From Candidatus Methanoperedens nitratireducens (lineage in GTDB: Archaea; Halobacteriota; Methanosarcinia; Methanosarcinales; Methanoperedenaceae), in contig NZ_FZMP01000228.1 in the NCBI RefSeq assembly GCF_900196725.1, positions 1 to 46,145 of the forward strand: a DNA stretch of 46,145 nucleotides. Direction: 5' to 3'. The translations under genes were made by a program, and so were the position numbers. The notes beneath the pieces were generated by a model that saw nothing but the letters and a program-made list of their open reading frames with translations, was not told the origin of the DNA and made no database searches. This document shows, one piece after another, positions 5,883 to 13,564 of the stretch (within the stretch, counting starts at the first letter, position 1; each line of letters begins with the position of its first letter).

Positions 5883-8330
5883 TCAATTTTTCCGATAAAT
5901 TTTACGATTTCTCCTCAGGTAATAAACTACCCCCATTGCCCCGCCTGTAAGCACAAATGCAGCCGATAGCTCCAGGAATTCTCCGGGTTGTTCAGTCTTC
6001 GAAATGTTCGAATAAGCCGAAGTCTGCGTAGTGTTCTTGATTGATTCTTCCGCGGAAGCATTGGAAACAGGTATCTCTACCTCAGGTCTTTTAACCCCGA
6101 CTATAGCAAAACTGCTGAAATTCCCCGTAAGACTGGCGTAATAGGTGTAATTCGACTTTCTCTCGGCAATCTGGGTCTCTTTCTTAACCCAGCCTCCCTG
6201 CCACTTATACATGCTGATATCCTCCGGGTCAAGACCGTTCTCCTCAAGCCAGCTATTGTTCACACGGAAAGCCACTACACCGTTGCTCACCTTTTTGCTG
6301 AAGCCACTTCTGCCCGCAAAGACGTTGAAATACTTATAAAGCTTACCCGGAGTATCGTCTTTTATGTTTTTTGACCTGTTCTTCAGTATCTCCACCGAAA
6401 CAGGCACTTCGCTCTCGCTTGCACTGCTTTCAAACGTAACCACCAGAACAGGGTCTGCCGCACGGAAAACATATGCTGAAGATACCCTGGAAAGCACATC
6501 CATTTCCCTTACCTCCCTGCGTTCAATGTTGCCGATATCTTCACTGGGTGCCATGCCACCCCCTCCGCCGCCACCCCGGCTGCTTGAGGTCCCGACCTGC
6601 CTGGTAATAGCTGCGCCTCCAAGGCAATCCTTGTCTGTATCCCTGCATAATGGCAATCTCACATAATCCGTATCAGTGATAGTATTACCGGACTCGGTTT
6701 TCGCGGTGAGGGTCGCAATATTCATAATGCATGAGTTATACGGCTCTTCACATTTAAATTTAGATAGATCAGCCGGGGTAGCAGGGTAGATAAAGCTGAA
6801 GTTCCTGGGATTATTTGCCTCAAGACCTGAGATATTGAAAAATCTCCCGGGGTAAAAAGGGTCATAAATAGAAACATCAGTCAGATTAACTGTACTGTTG
6901 GCTTCCAGCGTATAAGTAACCCTGGTCGTTCCTCCCTCAGTAACAACAACCATACCTCCATCGGCTCGTTTTATCCTGTGAACAGGGATTATTGGAAGGG
7001 AAACGGTAGTCGAGTTAGTGTAGTTGAACATAAAATTTGAACCGCTGTAGACCTGGACGTTCATTTGCAGAGTCAAATTAAAAACCCCGTCTTTTACCCC
7101 TGCATGGTCTATTTCGAAAGCTAACCTGCAACCTGAGACCCTGTTCTGGCAGGGTTTTGTTTCATTTCCCGCAAGCGTAACAGTAAAGGAGTTATTATCA
7201 TATGATTTATTATTATAAAACTCAGTTACTTTAACTACCAGCGAACTGTTCCCTGTGTTCTTAAAGGTACTGCTATATCCGATTAATTTCCCGAAGTGTC
7301 CGGTCTTTGCATCACGCCAGGTCTCGACCTGGGTACCATTATCATCAATCATGCCCGGTTCGATTAATTTCAGTTCGACATTAAGAGGATTCCTGACTGT
7401 CACCTTTATGGATTCAACTGCTTTTCCACCATAATCATCACTGCTGCTGAATTCCCATATATATACACCCTCATCGCCATCGGCAGGAGTCCATGTATAT
7501 ACCCCGGTACTGCTATCCAGGTTCCCTCTGGTCGCACTGGTTCCGTAGCGTATTGTATCCGAATCGGTATCACTCGTATTTATTTTAAAGGTCAGCAGTT
7601 GACCTTTGTACACTTCCTTATCTCCGATCGGTAACTGGATAGGGGGATTATTGGGCACCTGGATGTTGTGGGAGGCTGAAGTCAGGCTTAGACTGCCTCC
7701 CCCTGAGTTGTTGTATGCCCATACGGATATGTTGCTCCATTCATGTGGCCCTGCTGAGGCGTTGAAGTAAGTGCTGGTCACTCCGTTCTTCCATACACCA
7801 TTCACATTCACATTGTAACTATCAGTAACATTACCTGTTCCCGCCTTCCATACATGATTTACCCAGAAGTTGCCCTGTGTACTTGTGAGGCTAACCGGAA
7901 CAGGTGGTATGTATATTCGCTCTGGTGGGGATTTTGGCTGCGGAGTAGATGTTGATTGCGGAGTAGATGTTGGAAGCGGGGTTTGAGTTGGTTGAGGAGC
8001 AGGTGAAATCTTATAGAGTGTTTTATCAGCATTTACAACATCTGCACCTTTGATTCTAACATTTAAATAGCCTGTATCATATCCGGTTTTAGAATAACTG
8101 AAGTTGTATGTACCATCGGAGAGACCTGCCATAAGATAATAGCCATCTTTGTTAGTAATGTTCTCGATACTGCCGCTTTTCACTACCACCCCTTCCAGTG
8201 CAAATCCCTGGTCGTTATATACATGCCCGCCTGCGTTGTAACTGTTGGCTGCACTCCTATCAGGAGCCTTTGCCATTGAAAAAGGGATTAATAGTACTAA
8301 AAGTACTATTGCGATTTTATTTAGATACAT
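5883..8330 (-). CDS. Large surface protein, PGF-pre-PGF domain, C-terminal membrane anchor
   Basis: An 815-residue cell-surface protein. In order: signal peptide (IAIVLLVLLIPFSMAKA); a carboxypeptidase regulatory-like fold (GHVYNDQGFALEGVVVKSG, about 35-105); a Pro/Thr/Ser/Gln linker (about 108-140); a beta domain; a cadherin/Ig-like repeat with SDTDSDTIRYG and TPADGDEGVYIWEF (about 230-310); further CARDB-like domains; a Gly-rich hinge; a PGF-pre-PGF domain at about 610-755 (VSVEILKNRS, YKYFNVFAGRSGF, YYASLTGNFSSFAIVG); and a C-terminal helix (AAFVLTGGAMGVVYYL) with a basic tail. PGF-pre-PGF domains precede sorting or anchoring segments in archaeal surface proteins; here the end looks like a plain TM anchor. 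Many NxS/T sequons suggest glycosylation. It is the last gene of the five-gene - strand envelope run, 5 nt after its neighbour. Confidence 0.85.
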   Translation of the reverse strand: MYLNKIAIVLLVLLIPFSMAKAPDRSAANSYNAGGHVYNDQGFALEGVVVKSGSIENITNKDGYYLMAGLSDGTYNFSYSKTGYDTGYLNVRIKGADVVNADKTLYKISPAPQPTQTPLPTSTPQSTSTPQPKSPPERIYIPPVPVSLTSTQGNFWVNHVWKAGTGNVTDSYNVNVNGVWKNGVTSTYFNASAGPHEWSNISVWAYNNSGGGSLSLTSASHNIQVPNNPPIQLPIGDKEVYKGQLLTFKINTSDTDSDTIRYGTSATRGNLDSSTGVYTWTPADGDEGVYIWEFSSSDDYGGKAVESIKVTVRNPLNVELKLIEPGMIDDNGTQVETWRDAKTGHFGKLIGYSSTFKNTGNSSLVVKVTEFYNNKSYDNNSFTVTLAGNETKPCQNRVSGCRLAFEIDHAGVKDGVFNLTLQMNVQVYSGSNFMFNYTNSTTVSLPIIPVHRIKRADGGMVVVTEGGTTRVTYTLEANSTVNLTDVSIYDPFYPGRFFNISGLEANNPRNFSFIYPATPADLSKFKCEEPYNSCIMNIATLTAKTESGNTITDTDYVRLPLCRDTDKDCLGGAAITRQVGTSSSRGGGGGGGMAPSEDIGNIERREVREMDVLSRVSSAYVFRAADPVLVVTFESSASESEVPVSVEILKNRSKNIKDDTPGKLYKYFNVFAGRSGFSKKVSNGVVAFRVNNSWLEENGLDPEDISMYKWQGGWVKKETQIAERKSNYTYYASLTGNFSSFAIVGVKRPEVEIPVSNASAEESIKNTTQTSAYSNISKTEQPGEFLELSAAFVLTGGAMGVVYYLRRNRKIYRKN

Positions 8331-8335
8331 TTGAT

Positions 8336-9292
8336 TTATCCGCTTATTAACTTTATTTGCATATTATTCACTCGTGTGCCGTTGAGCGGCACTACTACTT
8401 CATTCTCTAAATCCCTCATGCTGGGGACAATATATCTTCCGACCTCGATGCTCTTTTTCTCAGGCAACTGGATTTCCCAGTTCGGTGTTCCCCCTGCATC
8501 GCTTTTTCCTTCAAGACTGATTATATTCACAGGCGGGACAAGATCTACCCTGAGAGTGGCATTATAAGTTTTCTTTGCAAAGTTATGGAAGCGGAATTTT
8601 ATAGTTATGTTGCCGTCCACCTGGGTTATATTCCATTTTGTAAGGACTACACGGGGTGTCAGGTTCTCTGGAGGGAAAACATCGTAATTATCCTCCAGTA
8701 CCTCAAGCATGTAATAATCCCGCGCAGATGCTTTTCCATTTAAAATCCTTTTTGCCATTTCTTCAGCGCAACGAGGCTTTCCTCCTGAACCGTTCACAGC
8801 TTTTCCGCAGAACCACCAGTTGTTCGCGGGTTCTACCGACGCAGCTTGAGGGTCAGGGAAAAGGATTTTCTTTAATCCTCCGATTTTCTGCAACAGGAAT
8901 ATATTCTCGGAATTCCTGATATAAATCGTCTGGTTCACTTTGCCATTCTCCCAGTTCGTCATGTTGACTGAGTCTCCAACACTATCAAGATAACTCCACC
9001 TCTCGGCGTAGCCCATTTCCCCGGACTCACCCCACTGGGTAATGCTTCCATTCCTGATATTGTCATAAGAGATCGTCTGGGTAGCATTGCCATCTGATGA
9101 GTAGCCTATCTGGATGGAGTCAGCATTATCAAAGCCTGTAACATGAGCATCCTGGCTCGTGTCCCCCATCGTGCTCGCCGCGATTTGAATGAGCTGGGCA
9201 GAACTCATGTCTTCCTCGGCAGATGCCAACGCTATTCCAGCCATTCCTGCCAAGACCAGTGAACATATTACGAGCAGGCGAATCCTTTTCAT
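8336..9292 (-). CDS. Secreted protein of unknown function
   Basis: A 318-residue protein with a Sec signal peptide (IRLLVICSLVLAGMAGIALASA). The mature part begins with DMSSAQLIQIAASTMGDTSQ and contains several N-glycosylation sequons, two Cys (WWFCGKAV and PRCAEEM) that may form a disulphide, and a C-terminal beta-sandwich-like part (GNITIKFRFHNFAKKTYNATL) resembling DUF11/CARDB-type folds. It has no C-terminal anchor. ATG 9292 is set by GGTGAG 3-4 nt upstream that overlaps the previous gene's stop (4-nt gap), so translation is coupled to the repeat protein before it; the 815-residue surface protein follows after 5 nt. The three are almost certainly one transcript. No function is recognised. 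Confidence 0.75.
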   Translation of the reverse strand: MKRIRLLVICSLVLAGMAGIALASAEEDMSSAQLIQIAASTMGDTSQDAHVTGFDNADSIQIGYSSDGNATQTISYDNIRNGSITQWGESGEMGYAERWSYLDSVGDSVNMTNWENGKVNQTIYIRNSENIFLLQKIGGLKKILFPDPQAASVEPANNWWFCGKAVNGSGGKPRCAEEMAKRILNGKASARDYYMLEVLEDNYDVFPPENLTPRVVLTKWNITQVDGNITIKFRFHNFAKKTYNATLRVDLVPPVNIISLEGKSDAGGTPNWEIQLPEKKSIEVGRYIVPSMRDLENEVVVPLNGTRVNNMQIKLISG

Positions 9293-9296
9293 GTTC

Positions 9297-9755
9297 TCAC
9301 CCTTTCGTAATGGTTTTCTTCTCGTTTCTTTCGGTTGTGACCTGGTTCTCTGTGTTTCCGAGGAAGACGTTTATGTCCTGATTCAATATCTGGATATTGC
9401 CCTCTACCGCAACTTCAATTCCCTGCGAAACGTTGCCGGAGCCATGATTCTCAGCACCCTGATTAAGATCAACTATTATGAGATTGATTCCATTAATGGT
9501 GTTGTTCACCATTACATCGGGATCAGTTATGACCACGACATTGTCTTGGTCTAAAATCTGTATATTCCCGCTCACAAGAACATCTGTATACTGGTTTACG
9601 TTACCGCTGCCGTAATTCCATGCTTCCTGCTTTACCTTGACCACAGCCGCATTCCCGCCGATCAGGTCTGCTTTCTGGTTAATGTCCGCATTTACGGGGA
9701 ATGACAGCGCCGATGCTGTGAGTATAAACGCCAGTACAGCTATAATTTTCATCAT
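9297..9755 (-). CDS. Small secreted protein with tandem GSGN/NIQILxQD repeats
   Basis: About 152 residues. The signal peptide is MKIIAVLAFILTASALSFPV, with cleavage near NADI. The mature protein holds two aligned repeats of about 36 residues: 'NYGSGNVNQYTDVLVSGNIQ' then ILDQDNVVVI, and 'NHGSGNVSQGIEVAVEGNIQ' then ILNQDINVFL. The regular Gln/Asn/Gly spacing recalls curlin-like or other beta-solenoid/amyloid repeats, but I cannot assign a named family. ATG 9755 (or 9752) follows a strong GGAGG at 9765-9769; the frame extends back to 9806 without support. It overlaps no gene but ends 4 nt before the next start. The upstream Gly/Asn-rich protein shares a GGNA...GxGN motif, suggesting a matrix or fibre pair (inference). 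Confidence 0.7.
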   Translation of the reverse strand: MMKIIAVLAFILTASALSFPVNADINQKADLIGGNAAVVKVKQEAWNYGSGNVNQYTDVLVSGNIQILDQDNVVVITDPDVMVNNTINGINLIIVDLNQGAENHGSGNVSQGIEVAVEGNIQILNQDINVFLGNTENQVTTERNEKKTITKG

Positions 9756-9852
9756 GCTGCTCACCTCCTTTTGGTGATTTTGATTCAATTCTGGTTTTCT
9801 ATGCAAGTAAAGAAATTAAAGGGAAGGTTAAACTAACCCCCCTCCTTAAACC

Positions 9853-10620
9853 TCACTTTAGTGATTTGTCGGTATTTTCGATTGTGGGATTTTCTTTCTC
9901 TATTATTATCTGGCTGTCTTCGTTATCGAATACAGGTATGGTGAAATCTATCGTTGAATCTTCGTGTGCATTAGCAACCTGGAACTCGCGTATATCAACC
10001 GGCTGGATAAGCTCCTGATCGACATAGATCTCTGCCGAAGCTGTCTGAATAATATCATTCGACTGGATGACATCACCGCTGTTGCCCTCGCCACCGATGG
10101 CTGTTGCGCTTGAGTCCTGATCCAAATCAGATGCCGCTACGCTGTTGCAGCCGTTGCCGCCGTTGCCGCTGTCGCCATTGCTGTCACCGCCACTGCCTGC
10201 ACCAGTAGCATCAGCGACACCAAGACCATTGCCATTGAAATCGTCTCCGCCTCCGTTAGCACCGCTGCCAGTACCTTTGGCTGTGGCTTTGCCAGTGCCG
10301 TGCCCACCAACGCCGCTCCAGTCACCGCTGTTGCAGCCTCCAAGCTTGTTGCCATTACCTGTTTTCTGAATTCCGGTATTGACGGAGATTGCCTCTGCGT
10401 TTCCGCCAAGACCGATATTATGGTTATCCAGATTGCCATTGTTTGTCAGTATCTGGTTTACATTAGCTTCAGCCGCTTGTGCACCATTTACATCCACATG
10501 GATTTTCTTTTCGTTCATTGCTTGCGCGTTCGAATCGATTTTAGGATTTGCCATTGCTGCTGGTATCAATCCTATCACTAACATTCCTGTCAGTATCGAT
10601 ATTATCAATGTTTTCTTCAT
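9853..10620 (-). CDS. Secreted Gly/Asn-rich low-complexity protein
   Basis: A 255-residue protein. The signal peptide is KTLIISILTGMLVIGLIPAAMA, with cleavage before NPKI. Residues about 45-90 carry Asn/Gln-rich pieces (NVNQILTNNGNLDNHNIG, GGNAEAISVNTGIQ, TGNGNK). Residues about 93-165 are almost pure Gly, Asn, Ser, Asp and Ala with two GCNS motifs holding the only Cys. The last 90 residues are acidic (DIREFQVANAHEDSTIDFTI). The layout suggests an extended extracellular structural protein. The ATG at 10620 has GAGGTGA 5 nt upstream. A 97-nt gap separates it from the repeat protein that follows. The proline-rich and Ala-rich ORFs overlapping it in other frames are shadows of the GC-rich low-complexity codons. 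Confidence 0.7.
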   Translation of the reverse strand: MKKTLIISILTGMLVIGLIPAAMANPKIDSNAQAMNEKKIHVDVNGAQAAEANVNQILTNNGNLDNHNIGLGGNAEAISVNTGIQKTGNGNKLGGCNSGDWSGVGGHGTGKATAKGTGSGANGGGDDFNGNGLGVADATGAGSGGDSNGDSGNGGNGCNSVAASDLDQDSSATAIGGEGNSGDVIQSNDIIQTASAEIYVDQELIQPVDIREFQVANAHEDSTIDFTIPVFDNEDSQIIIEKENPTIENTDKSLK

Positions 10621-10651
10621 ATATTCACCTCATTCATATTTTCCTATTCTA

Positions 10652-10698
10652 ACCCGGCGCTTTAACCGGGTAAATGCGCCCCTGGGTCTTGAACCCAG
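10652..10698 (-). promoter_or_regulatory. Structured spacer between lipoprotein and Gly/Asn-rich genes
   Basis: On the - strand the lipoprotein stop is followed directly by hairpin CTGGGT-TCAAG-ACCCAG (10698-10682), then by two mutually exclusive stems: GGCGC with GCGCC, and ACCCGG (10671-10666) with CCGGGT (10657-10652). No T-run follows. The segment lies 30-80 nt before the next start, so it could be an mRNA processing, stability or attenuation element. Confidence 0.4.
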
Positions 10699-11256
10699 TT
10701 ATTTCTGCTCCCCGCCAGGCGCCCCGAACGTTATATTCCATGCCGCTCTCCGTACCACCGTACCGTTCTCGGAGACTTGGACAAACATCCGGACAAAGCT
10801 GATATTCCCCACCCGTTTTATCGTGAAGTTCTGAGTCCAGTTGTTATCGGCAGTGTAAGTTATATTGGTCTGGTCATACCATTCCTGCCCGAACTGAGGC
10901 TTGAATACGGTGATCACTGTTTCATTCAATCTCGGGTTCGTGAGCTGAAGAGTTACAGTGACCTTGTTGGTCTTATTGAGTTCATTCGATTTGATGACCA
11001 ACCGCAGCATGTTTGAACCTGCATTGCCGGTGTCGGATGCATAACCCTCCAGGCTAATGTTATCCTGGCTGGCATTCTGGCTTCGGTTCATACCGGGAAG
11101 GTTCAGGTCGGCTTTATTTTCGTTGCCGATGCATCCTCCTATGATGGATATGACTGTAAGTACACCCACAACCTTGCATAACCCTGAGATAGAGAACAGC
11201 CCTATCTGAAATTGTTTGTTTTCCAATTTATCCCACCACTTTTCCTGTATCCCCAC
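10699..11256 (-). CDS. Lipoprotein with Ig-like outer domain
   Basis: About 185 residues. A hydrophobic stretch VVGVLTVISIIGGC ends in a lipobox (IIGGC), so Cys is probably lipid-modified and the rest sits outside the membrane. The mature part starts with a polar Asn/Ser linker and continues as one beta-sandwich-like domain (KVTVTLQLTNPRLNETVITV, then TVVRRAAWNITFG) with many NxS/T sequons. The start is uncertain: GTG 11256 gives 28 residues before the hydrophobic core; TTG at 11223, preceded by GGTGG, gives a more usual signal length. It is the first gene of the - strand envelope run, but structured RNA separates it from the next gene, so the levels of the genes may be uncoupled. No specific function is recognised. 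Confidence 0.65.
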   Translation of the reverse strand: MGIQEKWWDKLENKQFQIGLFSISGLCKVVGVLTVISIIGGCIGNENKADLNLPGMNRSQNASQDNISLEGYASDTGNAGSNMLRLVIKSNELNKTNKVTVTLQLTNPRLNETVITVFKPQFGQEWYDQTNITYTADNNWTQNFTIKRVGNISFVRMFVQVSENGTVVRRAAWNITFGAPGGEQK

Positions 11257-11558
11257 AATGCTCTCTGGTTTTTCAAGTCCCCGGTTCCCGGAGGAGTCCG
11301 GAGTACTTCTTAAATTGTTGTATTAGCATAATATTATTACATACCTTAAAAAACATTAAGAACAGGGGACATCTAAACGTTACATATGGCTATGCATATG
11401 CATTTGCATATGCCAAAGCAGGTGGCAATGCATGTAGCGAATACACATTGTAGCTGCATATGTAAAAAAATAATATTAAAAGTAATGTAAATATGGCAGC
11501 ATTTTTTCTTGATTTTACCGTCTTTTTTATATTCCTTCATAACTTATACTGGCATGTA
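11257..11558. promoter_or_regulatory. Divergent intergenic region rich in GCATATGC/TGCAT motifs
   Basis: This 302-nt gap separates the - strand envelope genes from the + strand FAD enzyme. It has a perfect inverted repeat GCATATGCA-TT-TGCATATGC (11394-11402/11405-11413) and further copies of CATATG, ATGCAT and TGCATATG at 11381-11462, then TATA-like TAATATTAAAAG at 11471-11482. A second loose inverted pair is GCTGCATAT (about 11453) against ATATGGCAGC (11491-11500). The motif cluster looks like an operator region. No ORF or RNA gene is seen. Confidence 0.5.
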
Positions 11559-12854
11559 ATGAAAACTATGATCATAGGCGGCGGGCTTGCTGGGCTGGCT
11601 GTCGCTTACAGGCTTACAGGAAGGGACGAGGTAACTGTCATCGAGAGAGAGGAAAAAGTCGGGGGCGTGGCTGCAAGCTACAGTGTACAGGCACCGCACA
11701 TGAACACGGGAACATACAATATCGAAAGGTATTACCACCATATTTTTGCCGGCGATAAAGAACTTATATCTCTTATCGAAGAACTTGGTCTTAAAGAGCG
11801 GCTTGAGTGGATAAGAGGCACCACGGGTTATTATTTTGATGGCAAGATATACCCGATGAACACGCCTTTTGAGATACTGAGAGCGCTGCCGCTTATGGAT
11901 GTTATCAGGCTTACATGGCTTGTATTGAAAGCAAAATCTATAAAAGACAGGTCTCCTTACGACAATGTTGCTGCGAAAGATTGGATAATCGGAACTGCAG
12001 GCGAGTCTGTATATAATAATTTTTTTGAGCCCCTGCTCCAGAGCAAGTTCGGGGATAATAAAGAGCGGGTATCGGCAGCATGGCTTCTGGGGCGCGTGCA
12101 GATCCGCTCGAACAGGGGCGCAAAAGGCGAGACCCTTGGATACATGCGCGGCGGTTTCCATGCTCTTATAGAGGCAATGGCAGACAGCATCATGAAAAAA
12201 GGCGGAAGAATAATGAACGGCGAAGTATCCCGGATCGAGGTCATCGATGGCGCCGCGAGAGGCGTTGTTGTGAACGGAGAGAAAATCGAATGTGACAGGG
12301 TCATATCAACAGTGCCGCCCCATGCCCTTGAAAAAATAATCGACACACGGCTTTTGGGACTGGACATGAATATCAGCTATCAGGGGACTGCATGCGTGCT
12401 GTTTGGATTGTCAGAAAAACTCATGGATGATATTTACTGGTTGAACATAAAAGACGATGTACTTTTCGGCGCGGTGATAGAACACACAAACTTCATCCCG
12501 CCATCGGATTATGGGGAGCACCTGGCATATGTGACCTCATACTTCCAGAATCCTGATAACGTTCTCTGGAGATCCAGCGATGAAGAGGTCGTCGGATTAT
12601 ACATGAGGGGGCTTGAGAAGCTCTTCCCCGGGTTCCGGAAAAAGGTGAAATGGTGGCGCCTGCGGCGGGATATGGATACTGCTCCAGTGTATGAGGTAGG
12701 GTACGGGAAAAAAGTCCTTCCTTATAGAACGAATATCAAGGGACTTTATCTTGCAGGCATGTTCTCGGAGGCGAATTATCCCGAGAGGAGCATGAACGGC
12801 TCGATAGTGGCAGGGTTTAAGTGCGCTGAGGCAATAATCAAGACGGAGGTATAA
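11559..12854 (+). CDS. FAD-dependent amine oxidase/desaturase-like oxidoreductase
   Basis: A 431-residue flavoenzyme. The N-terminus KTMIIGGGLAGLAVAYRL is a dinucleotide-binding GxGxxG motif; VTVIEREEKVGGVAASY follows with the ribose-binding Glu and the GG motif of the amine-oxidase superfamily. The C-terminus GLYLAGMFSEANYPERSMNG is the second FAD-contact segment. The family includes protoporphyrinogen oxidase, phytoene desaturase and UDP-galactopyranose-mutase-like enzymes; members coupled to glycosyltransferases are common and their substrate is uncertain. The frame opens at 11493, but ATG 11559 places the FAD motif at the N-terminus. It ends 2 nt before the apparent start of the GT2 gene and carries that gene's SD in its last codons, so they form an operon. 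A role in lipid-linked sugar metabolism is inference. Confidence 0.8.
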   Translation: MKTMIIGGGLAGLAVAYRLTGRDEVTVIEREEKVGGVAASYSVQAPHMNTGTYNIERYYHHIFAGDKELISLIEELGLKERLEWIRGTTGYYFDGKIYPMNTPFEILRALPLMDVIRLTWLVLKAKSIKDRSPYDNVAAKDWIIGTAGESVYNNFFEPLLQSKFGDNKERVSAAWLLGRVQIRSNRGAKGETLGYMRGGFHALIEAMADSIMKKGGRIMNGEVSRIEVIDGAARGVVVNGEKIECDRVISTVPPHALEKIIDTRLLGLDMNISYQGTACVLFGLSEKLMDDIYWLNIKDDVLFGAVIEHTNFIPPSDYGEHLAYVTSYFQNPDNVLWRSSDEEVVGLYMRGLEKLFPGFRKKVKWWRLRRDMDTAPVYEVGYGKKVLPYRTNIKGLYLAGMFSEANYPERSMNGSIVAGFKCAEAIIKTEV

Positions 12855-12856
12855 AA

Positions 12857-13564
12857 ATAGTCGAAGTTTCAATCGTTCTTCCGGCATACAACGAAGCAGC
12901 AAGAATAGAGAGCACAGTAGAGAGAACAGCAGCAGCACTTCGTGAACTTACACCGTCATTTGAACTCATAATCGCAGAGGATGGCAGCAGGGATGGCACG
13001 GATAAGATCTGCGAGGCCCTCGCAAAGAAATATGATTTTATAGTGCATCTTCATTCGGATGAGAGGCAGGGAAGGGGACGCGCACTGAACCGCGCTTTCA
13101 AATCATCAAAAGGAGAGATACTCGGTTACATCGATGTTGACCTTGCTACGGATATGAAGCACCTTAGCGAACTGATCCAGCACATCCGCGACGGCTATGA
13201 TTTTGCCACCGGCTCGCGCATGCTTCCTGAGAGCAATGTAAAAAGACCTTTCAAGAGGGGGTTTGCAAGTAAAGGTTTTAATTTCCTGACACGTTTTATG
13301 CTTGGCTCAAAACTCTATGACCACCAGTGCGGCTTTAAATCATTCAGGCGCGAGCCGCTTTTCAAGCTCCTTGATGATGTCAGGGATACCCACTGGTTCT
13401 GGGATACCGAGTTATTTGTCCGGGCGCAGCGCGCGGGCTTTAAGGTCAGGGAGTTCCCTGTGGACTGGAAACACGGCGGCGCCACGAAAGTCAATTTAAT
13501 GAGGGACGTCTTCGGGATGGGCTCCCAGATATTCAGGTTATGGTATGAATTCTTATGGGATTAG
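12857..13564 (+). CDS. GT2 glycosyltransferase (dolichyl-phosphate sugar synthase-like), apparent ATA start
   Basis: A 235-residue family 2 glycosyltransferase. It reads VEVSIVLPAYNEAARI at the N-terminus (nucleotide binding), AEDGSRDGT, then GYIDVDLATD with the metal-binding DxD, and the acceptor region LYDHQCGFKSFRR followed by DTHWFWDTELFVRAQRAGF, typical of DPM1/ArnC-like enzymes that transfer sugar to polyprenyl phosphate. After the in-frame TGA at 12827 no ATG, GTG or TTG occurs before GTG 13043, which would delete the whole donor site. GGAGGT at 12845-12850 stands 6 nt before ATA 12857, so initiation at ATA (or an ATG misread as ATA) is the best model. It overlaps the next gene by 10 nt. 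Confidence 0.8.
   Translation: MVEVSIVLPAYNEAARIESTVERTAAALRELTPSFELIIAEDGSRDGTDKICEALAKKYDFIVHLHSDERQGRGRALNRAFKSSKGEILGYIDVDLATDMKHLSELIQHIRDGYDFATGSRMLPESNVKRPFKRGFASKGFNFLTRFMLGSKLYDHQCGFKSFRREPLFKLLDDVRDTHWFWDTELFVRAQRAGFKVREFPVDWKHGGATKVNLMRDVFGMGSQIFRLWYEFLWD

Noticed and set aside
10145-10369. Proline/leucine-rich frame and an Ala-rich frame (10137-10439) over the Gly/Asn-rich gene
   Set aside because: They are other-frame readings of GGN/AAY-type low-complexity codons; no SD and no signal peptide.
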